A program made the translations under genes and the position numbers. Below the pieces are notes generated by a model. The model was not told the DNA's origin, ran no database searches, and was given only the letters and a program-made list of their open reading frames with translations. A stretch of DNA of 16,025 bases from Promethearchaeota archaeon (GTDB lineage: Archaea > Asgardarchaeota > Lokiarchaeia > Sigyniarchaeales > SOKP01). Below are positions 6,093 to 14,089 of the stretch, piece after piece. The stretch lies in contig JAUWHL010000010.1 of NCBI GenBank assembly GCA_030605895.1, positions 1-16,025 on the forward strand. Direction: 5' to 3'. Within the stretch, counting starts at the first letter, position 1; each line of letters begins with the position of its first letter.

Positions 6093-7462
6093 TTTGCGCC
6101 CCCAATAATGTTCACTGAGCTTATTCTTACATAAGGAGCTTGAAAGGCTCCATAAACTCTATAATCTTTTGAAACTGCATCAATTTTATGAAATAAATCT
6201 AGAAGATTTATACCTATCATTGTTTCATTCAATGGATCCTTTATTTCTCCATTACTAATTAAATTTCCATGTAAAATTAAGCCCGAAAAATCACCAGTTG
6301 AAATATTTGGAGAATCTCCCGTGTAATCTAAAAAAATACCCTCCTTAATATCTTTTATAATTTCTTCAGATAACATTTCTCCGGGTTTCATATTAAAATT
6401 AGTTATTCCAATCGAGGGTATTGAAACATAAGAACTTCGTGTTGCATTTCCCGTACTTTGAACTCCATCTTTTCCAGCAGTATAACTATTATGTAATAAA
6501 CCAGTTTTTAGAAAATTTCCCTTCTCTATGATTTTTTTATTTTTGCATGGAACCCCCTCATCATCAAATATCTTAGATCCAGGAGCACCATCGATAAGTC
6601 CATTGTCTTCTATATTTAAAAATTTTGAACCTATTTTTTGACCTCTTTTACCAACGAGGAAACTTCTTTTATATTGGAAAGTCTCTGCATTCACAGCTGC
6701 AGCAATTGGTCTTAAAATTAAACTAATTGTACCTTTTGGTGTTAAGAGTACAGGTACTTTCATATTTTTTATTTTTTTCCTATAAAGATTTCGTTTAGCA
6801 TCTTCTAGAGCTAAATTTGCAACTTTTATAGCATTAATTTTATCGAGTCTTCTTTCAACTTGCCTTTCATATCCAGAAGAAGTCTCATTACTTATTTTAT
6901 CCTTAACTATGATGTTTGAAGATATTAAACAACTTGTATCCTTTCTGGAGACATTTAAACCATTAGAATTAAAAATATATATTTTAGAGTAACCTGAAGC
7001 AAAGTTGCCAGATTGCGAAATTGCCATTTCGTCATCTTTACAAATTTTAATCAAATCATTAATATAATCTACAGAATCTTCTATTTGTAAATATTTTAAA
7101 TTTTTATCAAATAAACCCTTAACGGCCGGATAGTTCTTAAATGATCCCGGTAATTTCTTAAAATCGGGATCAGGTGTGGCAACCTTCATCATTTTGATCG
7201 CTATTTTGCATATTTTTTCAATAGTAGTTCGATCTAATTTGTTTGAATATGAAAAACCTAAGGATCCATTTTTATTAATAACCCTGATTGAAAAACCGTT
7301 ATCCTCACCTGTTTCACTATTCTTTATTGAATTTTCTTCAATTTCAATATTAATATAATTACTTTTTTCAAAGAAAATATCAGTATATTTTATCTCTGAA
7401 TTCTCTTTTTCAACTAATTTCAAACAGAATTCTGCTAAAGAATGAATGTCTGAATTTTCCAT
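6089..7462 (-). CDS. tldE: TldE/PmbA subunit of TldD/E metalloprotease
   Basis: TldE (PmbA) is the non-catalytic partner of TldD; together they form a heterodimeric protease that, in bacteria, cleaves small unfolded peptides such as microcin precursors. The protein is homologous to TldD across its length (N-terminal strand-rich domain, central GFSIRVINKNGSLGFSYSN, C-terminal PYVRISSVNIIGGAN), but it has no HExxxH metal site, which is expected for this subunit. The length of 457 residues is normal. The ATG at 7462 starts on the base after the tldD stop, and a strong GGAGGG sits 9 bases upstream inside tldD, so the two are translationally coupled and made in fixed ratio. The natural substrate in archaea is not known to me. 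Confidence 0.92.
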   Translation of the reverse strand: MENSDIHSLAEFCLKLVEKENSEIKYTDIFFEKSNYINIEIEENSIKNSETGEDNGFSIRVINKNGSLGFSYSNKLDRTTIEKICKIAIKMMKVATPDPDFKKLPGSFKNYPAVKGLFDKNLKYLQIEDSVDYINDLIKICKDDEMAISQSGNFASGYSKIYIFNSNGLNVSRKDTSCLISSNIIVKDKISNETSSGYERQVERRLDKINAIKVANLALEDAKRNLYRKKIKNMKVPVLLTPKGTISLILRPIAAAVNAETFQYKRSFLVGKRGQKIGSKFLNIEDNGLIDGAPGSKIFDDEGVPCKNKKIIEKGNFLKTGLLHNSYTAGKDGVQSTGNATRSSYVSIPSIGITNFNMKPGEMLSEEIIKDIKEGIFLDYTGDSPNISTGDFSGLILHGNLISNGEIKDPLNETMIGINLLDLFHKIDAVSKDYRVYGAFQAPYVRISSVNIIGGAN

Positions 7463-8914
7463 CTAATTTAACCCTCCAACAGTCATATCCTCTATTCTAA
7501 TATAGGGTGCTCCATCACATACTCTAACATGTTGACCACCTTTTCCACACATTCCCACTGAATAATTAAATGTTTTTTGGTTTCCAATTGCGGATATTTT
7601 ATTTAAAGCTTCAAGTATCATACCACTAAGAGAAACATCTCTCATTATTTCTTTTTTTTCCCCATCTTTGATTTTAAACGAAATTCTGCATTTAAATTGA
7701 AAATTACCTGTTGTAGGATCAGTATACCCGTACTGAAAATCCTCACATAAAATTCCTTCTTTCGTGTCTTCAATTATATCTTCCAAATTCCAATCTTTCG
7801 GCTCTAGATATGTAAAGCCCATCCGTACTTGAGGTCTCTCAGAGCTTGCGGATGCTCTACCATGTCCATTTGGAGGAACTTTCATTCTTGAAGATGTCTC
7901 TAAATTATGCAAATAATTTTTGAGTATACCATTTTCAATAATTTTAGTTTTTTGGGAGGGAATTCCCTCATCATCTATATAATAACAACCAAATAACTCA
8001 TAAGGCAAATTAAATTGCTGTCCTTGGCCCATTGATGGATTATCTATTATTGAAACATCTTCCGAAGCTACTTTTTCACCTATCATCCCTTCTAAAACAC
8101 TTTCATTGTTTAATACTAGATCTGCTTCACACGCATGTCCAAATGCTTCGTGAATAATTGTTCCAGTCAATTTGGAGTCTGCAATAACGGTTAATTTGCC
8201 TCCGATTGGAGATATTGCATCCAATAATTCTACTGCTTCTTTAGCGGTTTTTTTACTTAAATTGATGGCTTTTTCAGTCTCAGCAATTTCATAGCCTCCA
8301 ATACCAGCAACAGAATTTACAGAGCTTTGGGTAGCTCCGTTCTTATTAGTAAAAACTATGCAAAATAATCGTAAAAATGATAAGTCTTGAATAATATTGC
8401 TTCCAAAAGAATTCAAATATAAGTTTTGAGAACGTCCATCCATGTAGATCGTATGTGTATTTTTTACATATGTTGAATAATTTGCTGCTATTTTTTCATG
8501 ATTTTTAACAAGGTTTATTTTATCATGAATATCAATTTCTTCCAAATTCTTTTTTCTACTGCTCTTATATTCATCAATCAATGGCCGATTTTGGGCGATT
8601 TTAAATTTAATTTTAGTTAATGATTCAGAAAGTCTAGCGAGTTTTATAGCTTTCTGTAAACCTATTTTAATTGACTCTCTTTTTAAGTCTTTTAGAACTG
8701 AAAAACCCCAACCACCATTTTTAAATGCTCTAATACCACAACTATTAATTTCAAAAGATGAAATTTCCTTACTTTTTTGATTGATAAAATCTAAAGTTGT
8801 TCCATTATTTACTTTAGCTCTAATATCCCAAAATTCAGCTTTATCATTAGCAATCCGATTCAGTTGATTAATTAAATTTTCATCTATTTCTTTTAATTCA
8901 TCTGAAATTTCCAT
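7463..8914 (-). CDS. tldD: TldD, catalytic subunit of TldD/E zinc metalloprotease
   Basis: TldD carries the metal site. Residues 255-260 read HEAFGH, the HExxxH zinc motif of this family, followed by ACEAD. The third ligand is expected to be the Cys in GMCGKGG (Cys456), which is conserved. The C-terminus (APYIRIEDMTVGGLN) parallels that of TldE, showing that the two arose by duplication. The length (483) is standard and nothing is missing. The ATG at 8914 is the first in frame. It precedes tldE with no spacer. Upstream lie 143 bases and then a DUF1922 gene in the same direction, so an own promoter is possible. The pair is widespread in archaea. Confidence 0.94.
   Translation of the reverse strand: MEISDELKEIDENLINQLNRIANDKAEFWDIRAKVNNGTTLDFINQKSKEISSFEINSCGIRAFKNGGWGFSVLKDLKRESIKIGLQKAIKLARLSESLTKIKFKIAQNRPLIDEYKSSRKKNLEEIDIHDKINLVKNHEKIAANYSTYVKNTHTIYMDGRSQNLYLNSFGSNIIQDLSFLRLFCIVFTNKNGATQSSVNSVAGIGGYEIAETEKAINLSKKTAKEAVELLDAISPIGGKLTVIADSKLTGTIIHEAFGHACEADLVLNNESVLEGMIGEKVASEDVSIIDNPSMGQGQQFNLPYELFGCYYIDDEGIPSQKTKIIENGILKNYLHNLETSSRMKVPPNGHGRASASSERPQVRMGFTYLEPKDWNLEDIIEDTKEGILCEDFQYGYTDPTTGNFQFKCRISFKIKDGEKKEIMRDVSLSGMILEALNKISAIGNQKTFNYSVGMCGKGGQHVRVCDGAPYIRIEDMTVGGLN
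7472..7477 (-). promoter_or_regulatory. Shine-Dalgarno GGAGGG for tldE inside tldD
   Basis: On the minus strand GGAGGG lies 9 bases before the tldE ATG (7462) and is embedded in the codons for the GlyGly near the TldD C-terminus. It is the strongest ribosome site in the window and explains how tldE starts with no intergenic space. Confidence 0.7.
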
Positions 8915-9000
8915 ATTTCTTATAGAAGGCTGTTAAAATATCAATATATTAATTATAACTTAGTGAAGGTCAATTTATCATCAAAATATGAGAAGAATAG

Positions 9001-9012
9001 CTTAAATACCTT
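9001..9012 (-). promoter_or_regulatory. Candidate TATA box for tldDE
   Basis: On the minus strand the bases read AGGTATTTAAGC, a reasonable TATA element preceded by purines that could act as a BRE. It lies about 90 bases before the tldD ATG, so the leader would be about 60 bases. A nearer AT-rich alternative exists around 8940-8955. The 143-bp spacer (8915-9057) contains no other clear feature. Confidence 0.3.
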
Positions 9013-9057
9013 TCTTTTTTATCTTAATCTTAAATGGAAATTGTGAATTATTTCCAT

Positions 9058-9261
9058 TCAGTTTTTTATATTATCCTTTAATTTCTTGACTATTGAGATT
9101 GCATCTCTAATTGAACATATTTTCGTAAATTTTGTTGAATTTTTGAATGAAAATGAATGGTTACATTTCCAGCATTTCTTTGATTTAATGATTCTGTTTG
9201 AATAGTACCACTCACCGCAATTATAGCATTTAAAAAAATGGTATTTTTTTCCATTATACAT
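9058..9261 (-). CDS. DUF1922-type zinc-ribbon protein
   Basis: A 67-residue protein with one zinc ribbon: Cys12-x2-Cys15 and Cys30-x2-Cys33 in the pattern CYNCGEWYY ... KKCWKCN. The rest of the layout, a short basic beta segment after the second CxxC and then a C-terminal helix with RDAISIVKKLK, matches the archaeal DUF1922 family (typically 60-70 residues, one zinc, unknown role). The ATG at 9261 has no Shine-Dalgarno sequence. A second ATG at 9254 is out of frame. It is divergent from purB across a 153-bp spacer and in the same direction as tldD. Function unknown; nucleic-acid or protein binding is a guess from the fold. Confidence 0.78.
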   Translation of the reverse strand: MYNGKKYHFFKCYNCGEWYYSNRIIKSKKCWKCNHSFSFKNSTKFTKICSIRDAISIVKKLKDNIKN

Positions 9262-9303
9262 ATTGCTTTAGATTATTGTAAATCATAATAAAACAAATAA
9301 TAG

Positions 9304-9328
9304 CTGTAGAAATTTCTGATTTTTACAG
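9304..9328. repeat. Nested inverted repeats in the DUF1922/purB divergent spacer
   Basis: A perfect 10-bp palindrome AGAAATTTCT (9308-9317) lies inside a wider CTGTA ... TACAG inverted repeat (9304-9308 and 9324-9328). The spacer from 9262 to 9414 must hold the promoters of both divergent genes, so an operator here could affect either. The short arms and AT-rich base composition allow chance occurrence. Confidence 0.35.
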
Positions 9329-9354
9329 TGTAATATTTTAAGATTAATAAAATA

Positions 9355-9364
9355 AGATATATTT
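9355..9364 (+). promoter_or_regulatory. Candidate TATA box for the purB operon
   Basis: AGATATATTT lies about 50-60 bases before the purB ATG (9415) in the divergent spacer. It is the best TATA match close to purB and would drive purB-purM-pfkB. No Shine-Dalgarno sequence precedes purB. Confidence 0.3.
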
Positions 9365-9414
9365 CTTGATGTTTCATTATTTTAATTAAGATTAAATAAA
9401 AATGAGAAGTAAAT

Positions 9415-10773
9415 ATGGATCATAAATTTATTCATCCAATAGAAACGCGTTATCGAACCGAAATGGCTAATATTTTTACTGAAGAAAGGAAATTAGCAAA
9501 TTGGTTAAAGGTTGAAGCTGCATTAGCAGAAGTTCATGCTGAATTAAAAAATATTCCACAAGAAGCTGCAGATGAAATTAATAAAAAAGCAAATTTAAAT
9601 TATGTAAAATTAAAAAGAGTAAAAGAAATCGATAAAGAAATTCATCATGATTTAATGGCAATGGTTAAGAGTTTGGCAGAACAATGTGAAGATAATGCAG
9701 GTAAATATATTCATCTTGGTGCTACAAGTTATGACATTGAGGATACTGCTACTGCTCTACAGTTAAGAGAAGCTTTAAATTACCTTTATGGTTCTCTTTT
9801 GGATTTATTAAAAATTTTGATGACAGTTACAAATGAAAAAAAAAATCTAATTTGTATAGGAAGAACGCATGGTCAACACGCGATCCCTACCACTTATGGC
9901 ATGAGATTTGGTGTATGGGCATATGAAATAAATAGACATCTTGATAGGGTTTCTGAAATTAGGAATCGAATATCTTTCGGGAAAATGTCCGGTGCGGTTG
10001 GAACGATGGCTAGTTTTAATGACAAAGGGATAACAATTCAAAAAGTTTTGATGAATAAGCTTGATTTAAATCCTGTATTTATTGCAAATCAAGTTATACA
10101 AAGAGATAGGCATGCTGAAGTTATCTTTTTAACAGCTTTGATTGGACAAACTTTAGCTAAAATAGCAAGAGAAAACAGAATACTACAAAGAAATGAAATT
10201 TCAGAAATGTTTGAACCTTTTAAAAAGACACAGGTTGGTAGTTCAACTATGCCACATAAAAGAAATCCTCATAAAGCAGAAAGGATCTGCAGTTTGGCGA
10301 GAGTTTTAAAATCCAATGTCAATGTTGCATTGGATAACATAATTTTAGAGGATGAAAGAGATATTACAAATTCTGCATCTGAAAGAGTTATATTTGCTGA
10401 AAATTTCATCTTTTTAGATTATATGGTAAAACAACTAATCCAAAATTTAAAAGGAATTGAATTTAATGAAATTAAAATAGAAGAAAACCTTAATCTTACA
10501 AGAGGTGCTTGTCTTACTGAAAAAGTTATGGTTCAGTTAGTCAAAAAAGGCATAGGAAGGCAAGAAGGTCATGAAATCTTAAGGCAAGCATCAATAAAAG
10601 CCCGGAAAGAAAGTCTATACATGAAAGATATTCTATTTGAAAATAAACAGATTAAAGAAAAGTTCTCAAAAGAAGAATTAGATGATCTATTTGATCCTCA
10701 TAAATATATTGGTAAAGCTGTTGAACAAGTCGATAATTTAATAAAACATTTAAAGAGTAAGTATCAATTTTAA
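9415..10773 (+). CDS. purB: Adenylosuccinate lyase
   Basis: PurB catalyses two steps of purine synthesis: SAICAR to AICAR plus fumarate, and adenylosuccinate to AMP plus fumarate. The fumarase/aspartase superfamily signature GSSTMPHKRNP is at 275-285, and Ser277 lies in the mobile catalytic loop. GATSYDIEDTA and GRTHGQHAIPTTYG, which hold the active-site His residues, are both present. The length of 452 residues is typical of the archaeal/Bacillus form, and the PMPHKRNPHKAERI-like context excludes argininosuccinate lyase and fumarase. The ATG at 9415 is the first start. purM follows after 10 bases and the PfkB kinase after a further 12, so the three are probably one transcript. Confidence 0.95.
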   Translation: MDHKFIHPIETRYRTEMANIFTEERKLANWLKVEAALAEVHAELKNIPQEAADEINKKANLNYVKLKRVKEIDKEIHHDLMAMVKSLAEQCEDNAGKYIHLGATSYDIEDTATALQLREALNYLYGSLLDLLKILMTVTNEKKNLICIGRTHGQHAIPTTYGMRFGVWAYEINRHLDRVSEIRNRISFGKMSGAVGTMASFNDKGITIQKVLMNKLDLNPVFIANQVIQRDRHAEVIFLTALIGQTLAKIARENRILQRNEISEMFEPFKKTQVGSSTMPHKRNPHKAERICSLARVLKSNVNVALDNIILEDERDITNSASERVIFAENFIFLDYMVKQLIQNLKGIEFNEIKIEENLNLTRGACLTEKVMVQLVKKGIGRQEGHEILRQASIKARKESLYMKDILFENKQIKEKFSKEELDDLFDPHKYIGKAVEQVDNLIKHLKSKYQF

Positions 10774-10783
10774 ATTTTAAAAA

Positions 10784-11965
10784 ATGGCTGAAAATAACAA
10801 TTTATATAAAAAGTTAGGCGTATCATCTAAAAAAGAAGACGTTCATAATGCCCTAAAATCAATCGATAAAGGCTTATTTCCGGGAGCGTTTTGCAAAATC
10901 ATAGAAGATATCGATAATAGAGAAAATTACTGCTCGGTTTTTCATGCTGATGGAGCGGGTACAAAAGCTAGTTTAGCTTATATGTATTATAAAGAAACGG
11001 GGGATATTTCTATTTTTAAAGGAATTGTGAGAGATGCAATGGTTATGAATCTAGATGATTTTCTATGTATAGGAGCAACAGGAAATATATATTTTTCCAA
11101 TAATCTCGGAAGAAATAGCCAAATTATAAGAGGAGATGTTATTGAGACAATCATTAAAGAATATTATGAATATAGTGAAAAATTGACTACTCTGGGCTTA
11201 AATGTTAAGATGTGTGGTGGTGAAACTGCGGATATTGGCGATTTAGTTAAGACTCTTGTAGTCGATGCTTCTGCTTTCACGACAATGAAAAGAGAAGATA
11301 TTATTGACGCAAGTAATATAAAACCTAATGATATTATTATAGGATTAGCTAGTTATGGTAAAGCTTCCTATGAAGATGAATATAATAGTGGAATTGGTAG
11401 TAATGGCTTAACTTTAGCTAGACATGGCGTACTTTCACATAAATATTATGAAAAATATCCAGAATGTTATGATCAAAATCTTGATGAGAAATTTGTTTTC
11501 TTTGGTAAATATGATTTGACAGATATGATTGATGGGCTGAATCTAACTATTGGAAAAGCGTTATTATCACCAACAAGAACATATGCTCCAGTTATAAAAG
11601 ATATCTTAAAAGAGCATAGAAAAGAAATCCACGGAATCATACATAATACTGGTGGAGGTCAAGCTAAAATCCTAAAATTTGGAAAAGGGATAAAATATGT
11701 TAAAAATAATCTTTTCATGATACCAAAAATTTTTAAATTAATTCAAAGATCATCTGAAACTCAATGGAAGGAGATGTTCAGCGTTTTTAATATGGGGCAT
11801 AGGATGGAACTATTATGTAATGAATCTATAGCCCATGAAATAATAAAAATCGCAAAAAAATATAGGATTGATTCCAAGATAATTGGATATTGCGAGAAAT
11901 CTCCAATACAAGGTAAAAACATACTAGAAGTTAAAGCAGAATTTGGTTCTTTTACGTACGATTAG
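10784..11965 (+). CDS. purM: Long-form AIR synthase (phosphoribosylformylglycinamidine cyclo-ligase)
   Basis: PurM closes the imidazole ring of purines, turning FGAM and ATP into AIR. The ATP/substrate loop is HADGAGTK (54-61) where most PurM have TDGVGTK. GGETADIGD, LASYGKASYE, GIGSNGLTLARHG, LSPTRTYAPV and FNMGHRME follow in the right order. At 393 residues it is about 45 longer than standard PurM, and its wording (AYMYYKETGD, the DAMVMNLDDFLCIGA stretch, NMGHRME) resembles the long PurM of Bacteroidetes more than the usual archaeal enzyme; this comparison is from memory. Position between purB and a PfkB kinase supports the purine role. The ATG at 10784 has no Shine-Dalgarno sequence and probably relies on coupling to purB. 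Confidence 0.87.
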   Translation: MAENNNLYKKLGVSSKKEDVHNALKSIDKGLFPGAFCKIIEDIDNRENYCSVFHADGAGTKASLAYMYYKETGDISIFKGIVRDAMVMNLDDFLCIGATGNIYFSNNLGRNSQIIRGDVIETIIKEYYEYSEKLTTLGLNVKMCGGETADIGDLVKTLVVDASAFTTMKREDIIDASNIKPNDIIIGLASYGKASYEDEYNSGIGSNGLTLARHGVLSHKYYEKYPECYDQNLDEKFVFFGKYDLTDMIDGLNLTIGKALLSPTRTYAPVIKDILKEHRKEIHGIIHNTGGGQAKILKFGKGIKYVKNNLFMIPKIFKLIQRSSETQWKEMFSVFNMGHRMELLCNESIAHEIIKIAKKYRIDSKIIGYCEKSPIQGKNILEVKAEFGSFTYD

Positions 11966-11969
11966 GAGT
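11964..11969 (+). promoter_or_regulatory. Shine-Dalgarno AGGAGT for the PfkB kinase gene
   Basis: AGGAGT begins within the purM stop codon (TAG at 11963-11965) and lies 8 bases before the ATG at 11978. It fixes the start codon and indicates translational coupling with purM. Confidence 0.6.
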
Positions 11970-11977
11970 CTCAGTAA

Positions 11978-12940
11978 ATGTTAAAAGAATTTGATGTTAT
12001 TTGTATTGGTGCGGCTCTCGTTGATATGGTAGCTAAAATTGAAAGGCATCCTATAGATGATGATGAAGTTTTTGTTTCAAATTTTCAATTATTATCTGGA
12101 GGGGCAGCGGCCAATACTGCTTATGCTTGCGCACGGTTGGGGTTAAAAACAGCATTTATTGGTAAATTAGGATACAAAGATGAATTTGGAATAAAAATAA
12201 TTAAGGATTTTAAGGATGTATCACTGGATACAACCTTAATTAAATATTCGAAAGAGCATGGCACAGGATCGGCGTATGTGGCAATAAATAAAGAGGGAGA
12301 TCGTAGAATTTATGCATTTAGTGGAGCAGCAAATTTACTTACAACTAATGATATTAATTCTGAGGATCTTCTCAAAACAAAAACAATTTTCTTGAGTAGT
12401 CTAAGGAATTTAGAGTCATTTCGAAAGGCCGCTAAAATTGCTAAAAGAAATAATATACCAGTTATATTAAATCCAGGAATGTTAATTATTGAACAAGGTT
12501 TTGATAGTATAAAAAATTTGTTTGCTTTAGTCGATATTTTAATAATATCAAAAAGAGAGTTCCAGAATCTCTTTGATTTAGAAAATAACAAATTAAATGA
12601 ACAGATAATTGAAGGAAAAGCGAAAATTCTTTTCAAATTAGGAATTAAAGTAATAATATTAACAATGGGAAAAAAAGGAGCAATAATTTTTAATTCAGAA
12701 AAATCTGAATTAATTAAGCCAATTAAAGTAGAACAAGTTGTTGATACAACTGGAGCAGGAGATGCGTTTTCTGCCGGATTTATGTATGGGTTTATTAGAA
12801 ATTTTAGTTACAAATTTGAAGATCTCAAATACAATGTAATTATCGGAAATACTATAGCAGGAAAATGCATACAAGAATTAGGAGCTAGAAATGGTATTCC
12901 AACTACAGATGAGTTAGCATTGTTTTCTTATGATGGCTAA
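11978..12940 (+). CDS. PfkB-family sugar or nucleoside kinase
   Basis: A ribokinase-fold kinase that transfers phosphate from ATP to a sugar or nucleoside hydroxyl. The N-terminal signature SGGAAANTAYACARLG (40-55) and the C-terminal PfkB signature DTTGAGDAFSAGF (256-268), with catalytic Asp262 and anion hole, are both intact. The length (320) is typical. An N-terminal segment DMVAKIERHPIDDDEVFVSN forms the lid. The exact substrate cannot be read from motifs. Its place directly after purB and purM makes a nucleoside (inosine, guanosine, adenosine or cytidine, as in archaeal nucleoside kinases) or ribose a reasonable inference, but fructose and other sugars remain possible. The ATG at 11978 is set by a good Shine-Dalgarno sequence. 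Confidence 0.9.
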   Translation: MLKEFDVICIGAALVDMVAKIERHPIDDDEVFVSNFQLLSGGAAANTAYACARLGLKTAFIGKLGYKDEFGIKIIKDFKDVSLDTTLIKYSKEHGTGSAYVAINKEGDRRIYAFSGAANLLTTNDINSEDLLKTKTIFLSSLRNLESFRKAAKIAKRNNIPVILNPGMLIIEQGFDSIKNLFALVDILIISKREFQNLFDLENNKLNEQIIEGKAKILFKLGIKVIILTMGKKGAIIFNSEKSELIKPIKVEQVVDTTGAGDAFSAGFMYGFIRNFSYKFEDLKYNVIIGNTIAGKCIQELGARNGIPTTDELALFSYDG

Positions 12941-12981
12941 ATAAAAAAATTTATAATTTTTTAAATCAATAATTTTTTATT
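12940..12981. terminator. AT-only hairpin with T-runs after the PfkB kinase gene
   Basis: AATAAAAAAATT (12940-12951) and AATTTTTTATT (12971-12981) are inverted copies with one bulged A. T-runs of six occur in both halves. Oligo-T tracts are the usual archaeal termination signal, and this 63-bp gap probably ends the purine transcript. It may also contain the promoter of the next gene. It is weak as a folded hairpin because all pairs are A-T. Confidence 0.35.
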
Positions 12982-13003
12982 CAAAGAATTTAAGTGATCA
13001 TGA

Positions 13004-14074
13004 ATGGGAGAACTGTATCAAAATAGAAAGAAAGAGATAGCTCTTAAAAGATTTCGATTTTTTTATCAAGAAATTGTTTGGGGATTCATTTTAATATTTG
13101 TATTTTTATTATTACCACTCTTCTTAATTCCTTTAATAGTAAATGATACTTCTCCGCTTTCTGGAATATTAATTTATTCATTAAGAGCAATATTTGTAAT
13201 TCTTGGAATATTATTAATATTTCCTCTCTCTAATTTAATATTTGAATCTCAAAAAAGAAATATTATAGTAGAAGAAGATATTTCCCCCGGAAAAGGCTTC
13301 TTAAAGATATATAAAATGTCCAATAAGAACTATAAGTATCAAATTTTCTACGGATTATTAATTTTCTTTCTGGTTTTTTTGCCAATTGATTTTTTTACTT
13401 ATTTACTAGTACCACAGATGCTTGAATATCAATCTCTTGCACTTCCAAATACAGATGTATACCTGAACTTAGGGACACCATACATGTTATTTTTAATTTC
13501 TGTAATAATTATTCAATTTTCTGTAGCAATATTTGAAGAAACTATTTCTAGAGGACTATTGACTAAAAGGGGAAGTGAACATTTTTTTAGTATGTCAGCA
13601 GTGATGATATCAGCTCTTTATTTTGGATTCGGTCATTTTGCTTATTTCCTAAATCCAGTAAGTAGATTTTTTCCAATGTGGTATCCATTTATTTGGTTTT
13701 TACAAGCTTTTATTATTGGAATTGTTCTTTCCTTATTTGTATTAAAAAAAAAGTGGATATTTCCGGTGATAATCGCCCACACATTAAATAATATAATCTC
13801 TGCTCACGCTATCTGGAGTTTTAACAATGCAGTAGATTTTTCAGTAGTAGCACTTTATCTTTATTGTCCATTACTAATTATTGGATGTGTTTTATTTATT
13901 TGGCAATTTACTCAAATAAAGGAAAGTTTTTCCATTGGTTTTAAAATGCTTTCATCTTATTTCAAACGTGATAATAATAATGAAGATACAAAAGGAGATT
14001 TAATATTTCGTGTTTTCATTGACATCCTTATGGGTTTAATAATTTTTTTCATGGGTTTTTTGGTTATGATATAG
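13004..14074 (+). CDS. CPBP (CAAX/Abi) family intramembrane metalloprotease
   Basis: A polytopic membrane protein with about eight hydrophobic helices, carrying the three signatures of the CPBP family (Rce1/Abi): EETISR (178-183, EExxxR), FGFGHF with His211, and HTLNN with His259 and Asn263 (HxxxN). These residues bind the metal inside the membrane. The long N-terminal part (1-150) has additional membrane helices and a cytoplasmic loop before the protease core. Eukaryotic Rce1 trims prenylated CAAX proteins; prokaryotic members have varied roles including peptide maturation and immunity. No CAAX substrate appears in this window. The ATG at 13004 is chosen because the ATG at 13000 runs into a stop. 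It is coupled to the phosphoesterase gene by a 15-base gap. Confidence 0.88.
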   Translation: MGELYQNRKKEIALKRFRFFYQEIVWGFILIFVFLLLPLFLIPLIVNDTSPLSGILIYSLRAIFVILGILLIFPLSNLIFESQKRNIIVEEDISPGKGFLKIYKMSNKNYKYQIFYGLLIFFLVFLPIDFFTYLLVPQMLEYQSLALPNTDVYLNLGTPYMLFLISVIIIQFSVAIFEETISRGLLTKRGSEHFFSMSAVMISALYFGFGHFAYFLNPVSRFFPMWYPFIWFLQAFIIGIVLSLFVLKKKWIFPVIIAHTLNNIISAHAIWSFNNAVDFSVVALYLYCPLLIIGCVLFIWQFTQIKESFSIGFKMLSSYFKRDNNNEDTKGDLIFRVFIDILMGLIIFFMGFLVMI

Positions 14075-14079
14075 AGGAG
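14074..14079 (+). promoter_or_regulatory. Shine-Dalgarno GAGGAG for the phosphoesterase gene
   Basis: GAGGAG begins at the last base of the upstream stop codon (TAG 14072-14074) and lies 10 bases before the ATG at 14090. It supports this start and coupling to the CPBP protease gene. Confidence 0.6.
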
Positions 14080-14089
14080 TGTTATTTTA

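Noticed and set aside
8978..8983. TGATGA on the minus strand upstream of tldD as a C box of a C/D sRNA
   Set aside because: No D box (CTGA) at a suitable distance and no terminal stem.
12310..12636. 108-residue open frame on the minus strand inside the PfkB kinase gene
   Set aside because: It lies fully within a gene with intact family motifs and shows no domain of its own; a shadow frame. The same applies to the other minus-strand frames inside hef, the epimerase, purB and the Roadblock gene.
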